The position numbers were made by a program, and so were the translations under genes. The notes beneath the pieces were generated by a model. The model was not told where the DNA came from and did no database searches. It saw only the letters and a list, made by a program, of their open reading frames with translations. A stretch of 64,000 nt of DNA from Streptomyces sp. RPA4-2 (GTDB lineage Bacteria > Actinomycetota > Actinomycetes > Streptomycetales > Streptomycetaceae): positions 7,006,001 through 7,070,000 of the forward strand of contig NZ_CP050975.2 of assembly GCF_012273515.2 (NCBI RefSeq), given 5' to 3'. Positions 32,647 through 39,897 of the stretch are shown here, piece after piece; position 1 is the first letter of the stretch; each line of letters starts with the position of its first letter.

Positions 32647-34617
32647 ATGGGTGTCACACGCAGGGTCTTCCTGCAGGCCGCGATCGCGGCCACCGCGGTG
32701 GGAACGACGGGAGTCGCCGAGACCGTACTCGCGGCGCCCGCTTCGGCGGCCGGCTCGCCGGGCGACGTGGTCGGCAAGGTCAGCGTCGGCTACCAGGGCT
32801 GGTTCGCGTGCATCGGCGACGGCGCCCCCATCAACGGCTGGTGGCACTGGACGCAGAACTGGGGCCAGCCGCCGTCGCCGTCCAACACCGGCATCAAGTG
32901 CTGGCCCGACCTGCGTGACTACACGAGGACCTATCAGACGTCGTACGCCGCCTTCGGCAACGGCCGGCCCGCCACGCTGTTCTCCTCGTACGACCAGCAG
33001 ACGGTGAACACGCACTTCCTGTGGATGCAGCAGAACGGCATCGACACCGCGGCACTGCAGCGCTTCAACCCCACCGGCGGCGAGGGCCCCACCCGCGACG
33101 CCATGGCCACCAAGGTGCGCAGCGCCGCCGAGTCGTACGGCCGCAAGTTCTACCTCATGTACGACGTCACCAACTGGACGAACATGCAGTCCGAGATCAA
33201 GACGGACTGGACGGACAAGATGTCCGCGCACACCGCTTCCCCGGCGTACGCGAGGCAGAACGGCAAGCCCGTCGTCTGCATCTGGGGCTTCGGCTTCGAC
33301 GACAACAACCACCCGTTCACGGCCGACGCCTGCCTCGACGTCATCAACTGGTTCAAGGGCCAGGGCTGTTACGTCATCGGCGGTGTCCCGCGCGAATGGC
33401 GGACGGGCACCGGGGGCTCACGGGCCGGCTATCTCGGCGTCTACCACGCCTTCCACATGATCTCGCCGTGGATGGTCGGCGCCATCGGCAACGTGGCCGA
33501 GGCCGACAACGCCTACACCACCTACACCGTCGGTGACCAGGCCGACTGCAACGCCAACGGCATCGACTACCAGCCCTGTGTGCTGCCCGGCGACCTGTCC
33601 GGACGCCAGCGCGCGCACGGCGACTTCATGTGGCGGCAGTTCTACAACGTGGTCCGGGCCGGGGCACAGGGCATCTACATCTCGATGTTCGACGAGTACA
33701 ACGAGGGCAACCAGATCGCCAAGACCGCCGAGACCCAGGCCTGGGTGCCCGCCAACTCCGGGTTCCTCGCCCTCGACGAGGACGGCACCGCCTGCTCCGC
33801 CGACTACTACCTGCGCCTGACCGGCGACGGCGGCCGCATGCTCAAGGGCCAGCTGGCGCTGACCGCCACCCGTCCCACCCAGCCGATCGTCCCCACCGGC
33901 GGCGACACCACACCGCCCGCCCCGCCGGGTGCGCTGACCGCCGGCGGGCACACGACGAACTCCGTCTCGCTGGCCTGGAACGCCTCGACCGACAACGTCG
34001 GTGTCACCGGCTACCGGGTCCTTCAGGTGTCCGGTTCGACCAGCACCCAGGTGGGCACCACCGGCGCCACCGCGTTCACGGTGACCGGGCTCGGCGCGGC
34101 CACCACGTACACCTTCGACGTCGTCGCCCTCGACGCCGCGGGAAACGTGTCGCAGCCCTCCAACCAGGTCACCGTCACCACCGACGCCCCGTCCGGCAAT
34201 GTCAACCTCGCTCTCCACCGCCCCACCACGGAGAGCGGTCACACCCAGACGTACGCCTCGGACAACGCGACCGACGGCGACGCCAACACCTACTGGGAGT
34301 CCACCAACAACGCCTTCCCACAGTGGCTCCAGGTCGATCTGGGCGCTTCCACCGGCGTCAGGCGGATCGTCCTCCGGCTTCCCCCGGCGACCGCCTGGGG
34401 CACCCGTACCCAGACCGTCTCCGTCCAGGGCAGCACCGGCGGCAGCTTCGCCACGCTTCTCGCCTCGGCGGGTTACACCTTCGACCCGGCGACCGGGAAC
34501 ACCGCGACTCTCACGTTCCCCTCCACCGTCACCACCCGCTACGTACGGCTCACCTTCACCGCCAACAGCGGCTGGCCGGCCGGGCAGGTCTCGGAGTTCC
34601 AGGTCTTCGGCGTCTGA
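32647..34617 (+). CDS. Secreted GH71/99-like glycoside hydrolase with FN3 and F5/8C modules
   Basis: 656 residues with a Tat-type signal (TRRVFLQAAIAATAVG). The catalytic region (about 38-415) begins VSVGYQGWFACIGDGAPINGWWHW and contains FYLMYDVTNW, CIWGFGF and MFDEYNEGNQIAKT. This is the arrangement of the GH71/GH99-like (alpha/beta)8 proteins often labelled xylosidase in databases. An FN3 domain (about 424-515) and a discoidin F5/8C domain (519-656) related to those upstream follow. The ATG has GGAGGAG. The Tat route, unlike the Sec signals of its neighbours, suggests folding or cofactor needs before export. Substrate is uncertain; an alpha-linked glycan is likely from the context. Confidence 0.85.
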   Translation: MGVTRRVFLQAAIAATAVGTTGVAETVLAAPASAAGSPGDVVGKVSVGYQGWFACIGDGAPINGWWHWTQNWGQPPSPSNTGIKCWPDLRDYTRTYQTSYAAFGNGRPATLFSSYDQQTVNTHFLWMQQNGIDTAALQRFNPTGGEGPTRDAMATKVRSAAESYGRKFYLMYDVTNWTNMQSEIKTDWTDKMSAHTASPAYARQNGKPVVCIWGFGFDDNNHPFTADACLDVINWFKGQGCYVIGGVPREWRTGTGGSRAGYLGVYHAFHMISPWMVGAIGNVAEADNAYTTYTVGDQADCNANGIDYQPCVLPGDLSGRQRAHGDFMWRQFYNVVRAGAQGIYISMFDEYNEGNQIAKTAETQAWVPANSGFLALDEDGTACSADYYLRLTGDGGRMLKGQLALTATRPTQPIVPTGGDTTPPAPPGALTAGGHTTNSVSLAWNASTDNVGVTGYRVLQVSGSTSTQVGTTGATAFTVTGLGAATTYTFDVVALDAAGNVSQPSNQVTVTTDAPSGNVNLALHRPTTESGHTQTYASDNATDGDANTYWESTNNAFPQWLQVDLGASTGVRRIVLRLPPATAWGTRTQTVSVQGSTGGSFATLLASAGYTFDPATGNTATLTFPSTVTTRYVRLTFTANSGWPAGQVSEFQVFGV

Positions 34618-34623
34618 TGAACG

Positions 34624-34653
34624 GAGGGCCTCGACCTCACGGTCGCGGCCCTC
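34624..34653 (+). terminator. Hairpin after GH71/99-like gene
   Basis: Nested inverted repeat: GAGGGCC (34624-34630) pairs with GGCCCTC (34647-34653), and CGACC/GGTCG pair inside it, leaving a short loop. It starts 7 nt after the stop and closes the glycanase cluster. Confidence 0.7.
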
Positions 34654-34698
34654 GTCACGCCGCGGGCGGCTTCTACCGGGCAGGCGTGCCCTTCCCGG

Positions 34699-35337
34699 TC
34701 ACTCGCCGGGGCCTCGGCCCTCCGTGCGAGGTGGGTCCGTCCTGGGGATCAGGGCCACGGCGGATCGCGCCGTCCGCTCGAGCATCGCCCCGTCGACATC
34801 GGCCTTGGCGATGGAGTCGATGCCCCTGATGACGCTGAGCATCAGATATCCGAGAGCTGAGGAGTCGACGTGCTCGGCCACTTCCCCCGCGTCCTGGGCG
34901 TCGCGGATCGTGGCCGCGAAGGTGCCGGCGAGATCGTCGAACGCGCGGCGGGCTGTCTGCGCCACCTTCTCGTCCTCGCCCGCGCGGTCCGCGGTGACCT
35001 TGGTGAGGAAACACCCGCGGTGGGGCGACTCACCGGCGAAGGTGCGGGCGAGGGTGACGAGGTAACGCTCGAGTCGTGCCATCGGCGACGGAAGCACCGC
35101 TCGCGGGCCGCCCCGCAGTTGTTCGCGGGCCTGGGCGACGAGGTCCTGGCAGTAGTCCGAGAAGACACGCACATACAGGTCGTGCTTGTTGCCGAACGCC
35201 TTGTAGATGCTGCCCTTGCCGAGGCCGGTCGCGTCCATGAGGTCGTAGGTGGAGGTGCCGGCGAACCCGGTCGTCCAGAACTGGTCGCGTACGACATCGA
35301 GCACAGTGGCCTCGTCGAAGCCTCGCTTTCGTCCCAT
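34699..35337 (-). CDS. TetR/AcrR-family transcriptional regulator
   Basis: 212-residue regulator. The N-terminal helix-turn-helix (about 10-50) reads DEATVLDVVRDQFWTTGFAGTSTYDLMDATGLGKGSIYKAFGNKHDLY, a classic TetR pattern. The ligand domain contains HRGCFLTKVTADRA, common in the AcrR/YxaF-like group with TetR_C C-termini. The ATG at 35337 is chosen over a much longer open frame because the HTH follows at once. An operator-like palindrome lies 18-39 bp upstream, consistent with autorepression, and a related palindrome lies near 37340. Ligand unknown. Confidence 0.9.
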   Translation of the reverse strand: MGRKRGFDEATVLDVVRDQFWTTGFAGTSTYDLMDATGLGKGSIYKAFGNKHDLYVRVFSDYCQDLVAQAREQLRGGPRAVLPSPMARLERYLVTLARTFAGESPHRGCFLTKVTADRAGEDEKVAQTARRAFDDLAGTFAATIRDAQDAGEVAEHVDSSALGYLMLSVIRGIDSIAKADVDGAMLERTARSAVALIPRTDPPRTEGRGPGE

Positions 35338-35354
35338 GCGCCTACGGTACGCCG

Positions 35355-35376
35355 TTGTGGTCCGTCCGGTCCACAA
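35355..35376. promoter_or_regulatory. Palindromic operator upstream of tetR-family gene
   Basis: A 22-bp site of the form TTGTGG-N10-CCACAA with additional inner symmetry (CCG/CGG); 18 of 22 positions are symmetric. It lies directly before the regulator's start on the minus strand. Shared GTGGTCC and GGTC...ACAA elements link it to the arms of the larger inverted repeat at 37340-37397. Confidence 0.7.
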
Positions 35377-35495
35377 TGGTCGGCGGTGCTCAGGAGCTGC
35401 CGTACGGGCGGGATCCGGCCGACGACGGGTGGCCCGCCGGATGTGCGGCCTCAAGGGTCGGCGCGTGGCCAGGTGTGGACACAGGTGCGTGGGAC

Positions 35496-37283
35496 TCACG
35501 CGCCGAGCGCGCCGGCCGGCAGGGGCTGCTCGGTCCAGATGCATTTGCCGGACGCCGTGTAGCGGGCGCCCCACCGGCTGCTCACGGCGGCGATCAGCTG
35601 GAGCCCGCGGCCACCCTCGTCGGTGTCGGCCGCTCGGCGGATCCTGGGCATCACGGGGCTGGCGTCGGCGACCTCGCAGACGAGGGTTCGGCCGCGCAGC
35701 AGCCGTAGGGTGATCGGTCCTCTCGCGTGGCGGACGACATTGCTGACGAGTTCGCTGACGACGAGTTCGGTCGTCATGATGACCTCGTCCAGGCCCCAGG
35801 CGGTGAGCTGGGCCCGGACATGCCTGCGTGCCTGGCCGGCGGCGGTGGGATCGTTCTGCAGCCGCAGGCAGGAGATGTCCTCTGCGGCCAGCGCGTGGGT
35901 GCGGGCGACGAGCAGCGCGCCGTCGTCGCTGAGGCTGCCCCGGTCGGGCAGCAGTCCGGCGATCACGCGGTCGCACAGGGCGTCGGGGGTCTCCGTCGCC
36001 GACTCCGTTGAGCCGGAGCCGGAGCCGGGGTCGGGGTCGGGGTCGGAGCCGGGGTCGGGATCGGAGCTGGAGCCGGAGCGGGCCGGGCGAAGGCAGTGGG
36101 CGAGACGGCCCATGCCCTCGTCGATGTCCAGCCCGCCGGACTCCACGAGGCCGTCCGTGTAGAGGGCGATGGTGGTGCCGTCGGGCAGGCTGAACTCGGC
36201 CGTGTCGAACGGCGGGGTGGCGGCGCCGAGCGGAGGGTTGACGGGCAGGTCCGGGAAGTAGCTGGTTCCGTCGGGCCGGAGGATGACGGGCGGAGGGTGG
36301 CCGGCGGTGATGGCCTGGCACATGCGGCTGACCGGGTCGTAGACGATGCAGAGGCAGGTGGCGTAGAAGCCGTCCCCGAGGCCGCTGACGACCTCGTTGA
36401 GGTGGAAGAAGAGCTCGTCCAGAGGCTGTTCGAGATCGGCGAGCGTACGGCCCGCGGTGCGCAGTCGGCCCATGGCGACGGCCTCGGACACGCCGTGCCC
36501 CATGACGTCTCCGACGACCAGGGCGACCTGCTCGGCCGACAGCGGGATGACGTCGTACCAGTCGCCGCCCGCATCCGTGCCGTCACGGGCGGGCTGGTAA
36601 CGGGCGGCGGTGGTCACGGCCGGCAGGGTCGGCAGATGGCGCGGGAGCAGACCGCGCTGGAGTTCCTGGGCCCGTCGGTGCTCGGCGTCGTACAGCCGGG
36701 CGCGTTCCAGGGCCTGGGCGACCATCCCGCTCATCGCCGTGAGCAGGGTGCGTTCCTCGCTGTCGAACGAGTGCGGAAGGCCGTATCCGACGCAGGCGCC
36801 GCCCACGGTGCGCCCCGAAGCGACCAGCGGCAGGATCGCCCACGCCTGGATCCCGGTCGCGGCAGGCAGGTCGGCGATCGCCGGATAGCGGGCGATGAAC
36901 TCCTCAGCGGAGGAGACGAAGGCCAAAGTGCCCTCGATGAAGGACTGCGCCGACGACGGAAGCTCCGTGATGCGGACACCTTCGAACCGGCGCAGACTCT
37001 CCTTCGAGTAGCCGGCGCTGCCCATCAGGAGCGCCCGGCCGTCCTCGTGAGCCCAGACGCCGACGCCCTTGGCGTCGAACAGGGACGCCATGTGGGCTGT
37101 CATGACATCGGCCACGTCATGTCCGGTGACCGCACCGGCAAGGGCCCGGGTCATCTCGGCGATTTCGCTCACGCGCTCGACCGCAGCGCTCTCGGCGGCG
37201 ACCTCCTCCATACGTCTGAGCCCACTTTCCGTCTGTCTGGGAGCAGTCTCGTGACGATCGCGATCACTCTCATTGTCCGCCAT
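35496..37283 (-). CDS. GAF-SpoIIE (PP2C) phosphatase with C-terminal HATPase_c anti-sigma-like domain
   Basis: 595-residue signalling protein. A GAF-type sensor domain covers about residues 50-195. A PP2C-like SpoIIE domain covers about 205-410, with metal-binding acids in DAGGDWYDV and GDVMGHG. A low-complexity (Asp-Pro)n/(Gly-Ser)n linker follows, then a GHKL ATPase domain (about 460-585) with ELVSNVVRHA and DEGGRGLQLI as N and G boxes. Such fusions switch anti-anti-sigma phosphorylation in Streptomyces stress and development pathways; the partner is not encoded here. The ATG at 37283 lacks a strong ribosome binding site, and ATG 37211 is an alternative. Its promoter region shares the 37340 inverted repeat with the divergent SnoaL gene. 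Confidence 0.9.
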   Translation of the reverse strand: MADNESDRDRHETAPRQTESGLRRMEEVAAESAAVERVSEIAEMTRALAGAVTGHDVADVMTAHMASLFDAKGVGVWAHEDGRALLMGSAGYSKESLRRFEGVRITELPSSAQSFIEGTLAFVSSAEEFIARYPAIADLPAATGIQAWAILPLVASGRTVGGACVGYGLPHSFDSEERTLLTAMSGMVAQALERARLYDAEHRRAQELQRGLLPRHLPTLPAVTTAARYQPARDGTDAGGDWYDVIPLSAEQVALVVGDVMGHGVSEAVAMGRLRTAGRTLADLEQPLDELFFHLNEVVSGLGDGFYATCLCIVYDPVSRMCQAITAGHPPPVILRPDGTSYFPDLPVNPPLGAATPPFDTAEFSLPDGTTIALYTDGLVESGGLDIDEGMGRLAHCLRPARSGSSSDPDPGSDPDPDPGSGSGSTESATETPDALCDRVIAGLLPDRGSLSDDGALLVARTHALAAEDISCLRLQNDPTAAGQARRHVRAQLTAWGLDEVIMTTELVVSELVSNVVRHARGPITLRLLRGRTLVCEVADASPVMPRIRRAADTDEGGRGLQLIAAVSSRWGARYTASGKCIWTEQPLPAGALGA

Positions 37284-37339
37284 CCGGTGCGGACGAGCCG
37301 TGCGCGCCCGGCGCCGGCCCGCGCGGGATCACGTACGAC

Positions 37340-37397
37340 GGTTTGTTGACCAATTGGACCACTTCGTGTTTATAGTGGTCCAGTTGGTCAACAAACC
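37340..37397. promoter_or_regulatory. 58-bp inverted repeat enclosing a promoter
   Basis: Two 24-nt arms (37340-37363 and 37374-37397) are complementary except at one position and are separated by 10 nt. The left arm includes TTGACC (37346-37351) and the spacer/right-arm junction includes TATAGT (37371-37376), a plausible -35/-10 pair with 19-nt spacing reading towards the SnoaL-like gene. Each arm contains its own palindrome (CCAATTGG, and CCAGTTGG in the other). This is a double operator that would place repressor on both sides of the promoter. Confidence 0.8.
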
Positions 37398-37432
37398 CTG
37401 TGTTCGTCGTCACCTCGCCCTTGGAGGTTCAC

Positions 37433-37837
37433 ATGAAAACGCCCGAACAGAAGAACAAAGAACTGGTACTGAACGCGTTCGACACGCTTTTCGGCAAACG
37501 TGAATATGCGGCAGCCGAGGAGTTCTGGTCGGACGATTACGTTCAGCACAGCAGGCACATCCCGCCCGGCCGGGAAGGTCTGTTCGGTCTCGTCCGCTCC
37601 CTCCCCGAAACGCTGCGCTACGAGAACCAGTACGTCATCGCCGAAGGTGACTACGTCATGCTCTACGGCCGCTACTCCGGAATCGGAGCTCCCGCCGCCT
37701 CGGTGGTGGCCGACGTGGTCCGCATCGAGAAGGGAAAGCTCGCCGAGCACTGGGATGTCTGGGAGGACGAAGCCACCCGCGCCGAATCCGCCGGCGATGC
37801 GCCGATGTTCGGTGACGAGTTCCCTCCCGGCCGATGA
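37433..37837 (+). CDS. SnoaL/NTF2-like protein
   Basis: 134-residue cone-fold protein of the SnoaL-like polyketide cyclase/NTF2 group, with KNKELVLNAFDTLFGKREYAAAEEFWSDDYVQHSRHIPPG and the later DVVRIEKGKLAEHWDVWE. This family includes cyclases, dehydratases and small-ligand-binding proteins. The ATG is preceded by GGAGG at ideal spacing. The promoter lies inside a large inverted repeat, so expression is probably repressed until an inducer appears. It is followed by a RibD/DHFR-like gene in the same direction. Enzymatic role unknown. Confidence 0.85.
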   Translation: MKTPEQKNKELVLNAFDTLFGKREYAAAEEFWSDDYVQHSRHIPPGREGLFGLVRSLPETLRYENQYVIAEGDYVMLYGRYSGIGAPAASVVADVVRIEKGKLAEHWDVWEDEATRAESAGDAPMFGDEFPPGR

Positions 37838-37954
37838 GCGGCAACCGCTCGATGTGAGCGGGAGATCTCCATGCGAACTCAGATCGCGCACCGACGAGTT
37901 TCCCGCGCCGCGCCGGTCTGTACGCGCGAGACCGACTCACGGAAGGCTGGCGTC

Positions 37955-38518
37955 ATGCGGAAACTGATCTACGGCATGAACCTGACCCTGGACGGCTACA
38001 TCGCCGCGCCCGGCGACGACATCGGCTGGAGCGTGCCGAGCGACGAGCTGTTCCAGTTCTGGTCCGACCAGTTGCGGGCGACCGACCTGTCGCTGTACGG
38101 GCGCAAGCTGTGGCAGACGATGAGCTCCTACTGGCCGACCGGCGACCAGCGGCCGGACGCCACCCCGGCGGAGATCGAGTTCGCGCGCCGCTGGCGGGAC
38201 ATGTCGAAGGTGGTGTTCTCCTCGACGATCGACAAGGTCGACTGGAACACCCGCCTGGTCACCGGTGACGCGGTCGCCGAGATCACCCGGCTCAAGGCCG
38301 AGGACGGCGGCCCGATGGACATCGGCGGCGCGACGCTCGCAGGAGCGGCCATGCGGGCCGGGCTGATCGACGAGTACGTGCTGGCCACCGCGCCGGTCCT
38401 GGTGGGCGGCGGCACGCCGTTCTTCGCCGGGCTGGACAGCTGGGTGAACCTGAACCTGGTGGAGACGCGTACGTTTCCCTCCGGCGTGATCCTGACCAGG
38501 TACGAGACGAGGCGCTGA
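37955..38518 (+). CDS. RibD C-terminal/DHFR-like reductase family protein
   Basis: 187-residue protein of the dihydrofolate-reductase-like RibD C-terminal domain family. The N-terminus MRKLIYGMNLTLDGYIAAPGDDIGW, the LYGRKLWQTM segment and IGGATLAGAAMRAGLIDEYVL (NADPH-binding glycine region) fit. The family reduces small substrates with NADPH, and many members are uncharacterised. The ATG at 37955 follows GGAAGG; the longer frame from 37871 is unlikely. It is probably co-transcribed with the SnoaL-like gene 117 bp upstream. Confidence 0.87.
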   Translation: MRKLIYGMNLTLDGYIAAPGDDIGWSVPSDELFQFWSDQLRATDLSLYGRKLWQTMSSYWPTGDQRPDATPAEIEFARRWRDMSKVVFSSTIDKVDWNTRLVTGDAVAEITRLKAEDGGPMDIGGATLAGAAMRAGLIDEYVLATAPVLVGGGTPFFAGLDSWVNLNLVETRTFPSGVILTRYETRR

Positions 38519-38573
38519 GCGCCCGTCACGAAGGTCGACAGGTGCCGTGACCCCAGTCTCCCGAGGCGGTTGC

Positions 38574-39491
38574 TCAGAGCCAGTCTTTCCGCTTGAAGAT
38601 GACGTACAGACTGGTGCAGACAACCGCCATCAGGACGATGGCGAAGGGGTACCCGAGCATCCAGTGCAACTCCGGCATCCGGTCGAAGTTCATCCCGTAG
38701 ATCGTCCCGACCAGCGTCGGCGCGAACAGGATCGCCGCCCAGGAAGAGATCTTCTTGATCTCCTCGTTCTGTTCGAAGCCCGCCTCGGCCAGGGCGCGCA
38801 TCTCGGCGTTCTGCTGCTGGGTGACCAGGGTCGCGTTGACCGTGAGGATGTCGGCGAGGGCCTGGCGGAAGCCGTCGACGCGTTCGCTGGTGTGGGTGAC
38901 GTGGTCGGCGACGTCGCGGAGGTAGCGCTGCAGCTCCTCGTCGGTGCCGTACTTGGCGAAGCCGGCCATCAGGGCGTGCAGCATGCCGACCAGTGGACGG
39001 GTGGCCCGCTGGAACTCGACCATCTCGCGGGAGAGTTCGTAGATGCGGCGGGAGACCGCGGGGTCGCCGCGGAAGACCTCGGTCTCGATCTCGTCGATGT
39101 CGTTCTGGACGCCGGAGACGACGGGCACGTACCCGTCGACGACGGAGTCGAGGATGGCGTAGAGGACGGCCTCCGGACCGAGCTTCAGCAGCTCAGTGGT
39201 GTCCTCCATCCGGCGTCGCACCGCGGAGAGGTCCGGCGCCGCGCCGTGCCGGACCGTGATCAGGAAGTCGGGGCCCACGAACACGTGCAGCTCGCCGAAG
39301 TCGACCTCCTCCAGCGCGTCCAGATAGCGCGCGGCGCGCAGTACGACGAAGAGAGTCTCGCCGTAGCGCTCCAGCTTCGGACGCTGATGCGCCTCCATCG
39401 CGTCCTCGACGGCGAGCGGGTGCAGGTCGAACTCGGCGGCCAGAGAGAGGAGTTCGGCCTCCGTGGGGCGGGCCAGGCCGATCCACGCCAT
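38574..39491 (-). CDS. corA: CorA-family Mg/Co transporter, N-terminally shortened by an in-frame stop
   Basis: 305 residues from the first usable ATG. The C-terminal two transmembrane helices carry the signature YGMNF (about residue 266) and the basic end FKRKDWL, and a large cytoplasmic funnel domain precedes them. The family's usual N-terminal beta-alpha region continues in the same frame upstream (SVVQAALYRDGVRVSTP...), but a TAA at 39660-39662 cuts it from the natural ATG at 39740. No GTG or TTG start lies between the stop and 39491. Starting at 39491 loses about 55 conserved residues and has no good ribosome binding site. The gene may be a recent pseudogene, need readthrough, or reflect a sequence error. 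Confidence 0.85.
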   Translation of the reverse strand: MAWIGLARPTEAELLSLAAEFDLHPLAVEDAMEAHQRPKLERYGETLFVVLRAARYLDALEEVDFGELHVFVGPDFLITVRHGAAPDLSAVRRRMEDTTELLKLGPEAVLYAILDSVVDGYVPVVSGVQNDIDEIETEVFRGDPAVSRRIYELSREMVEFQRATRPLVGMLHALMAGFAKYGTDEELQRYLRDVADHVTHTSERVDGFRQALADILTVNATLVTQQQNAEMRALAEAGFEQNEEIKKISSWAAILFAPTLVGTIYGMNFDRMPELHWMLGYPFAIVLMAVVCTSLYVIFKRKDWL

Positions 39492-39740
39492 GCCGTCCGG
39501 CTGGTCGCGCAGCTCACGGAAGGTGTCGGCGAGGGACCCGGGCGTCGAGACGCGTACGCCGTCGCGGTACAGGGCCGCCTGTACGACGCTGCCGGTGTCG
39601 GAGAGTTCCGTCGCCGGCGGGTCGGGGCTGGGCGCCGGGGGTGTGACGGGGGGCGCGGCTTAAGCCGCGTTGAGGGCGCGCCGCCAGACGGACTTCTTGC
39701 CGTTGCTTGAAGCGGCCGGGCGGGGGCGTCGCTCGGACAT
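39492..39740 (-). other. Upstream in-frame part of corA with TAA stop in a palindrome
   Basis: The ATG at 39740 has a GGGAGG ribosome binding site and opens 26 codons (MSERRPRPAASSNGKKSVWRRALNAA, split here only by the reading frame's end at residue 27), then TAA. After it the frame continues without interruption for 56 codons into the annotated corA core. The stop is the centre of a perfect 16-bp palindrome, CGCGGCTTAAGCCGCG (39655-39670). TAA is the rarest stop codon in Streptomyces. Confidence 0.85.
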
Positions 39741-39897
39741 TGCCGCTGCCTCCCATGTCGGTCCGTACGTGTGGGTGATCACCGAGCAGGATATACGGGT
39801 CAAATGTCACGGGTAGGGGGCGGGCGTGCCGACCGGGTCCAGGCTCGCCGGGAATCGCGGACAGAAGGTGTCCGCAAGCCTCGTTAGCGTGCGGGAC

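Noticed and set aside
36000..36080. GC-rich simple repeat as a separate element
   Set aside because: It encodes the Asp-Pro/Gly-Ser linker between the phosphatase and ATPase domains and stays in frame.
34699..36321. 540-codon version of the TetR gene
   Set aside because: The upstream extension is antisense to the SpoIIE phosphatase region and Arg/Pro-rich; the helix-turn-helix begins right after ATG 35337.
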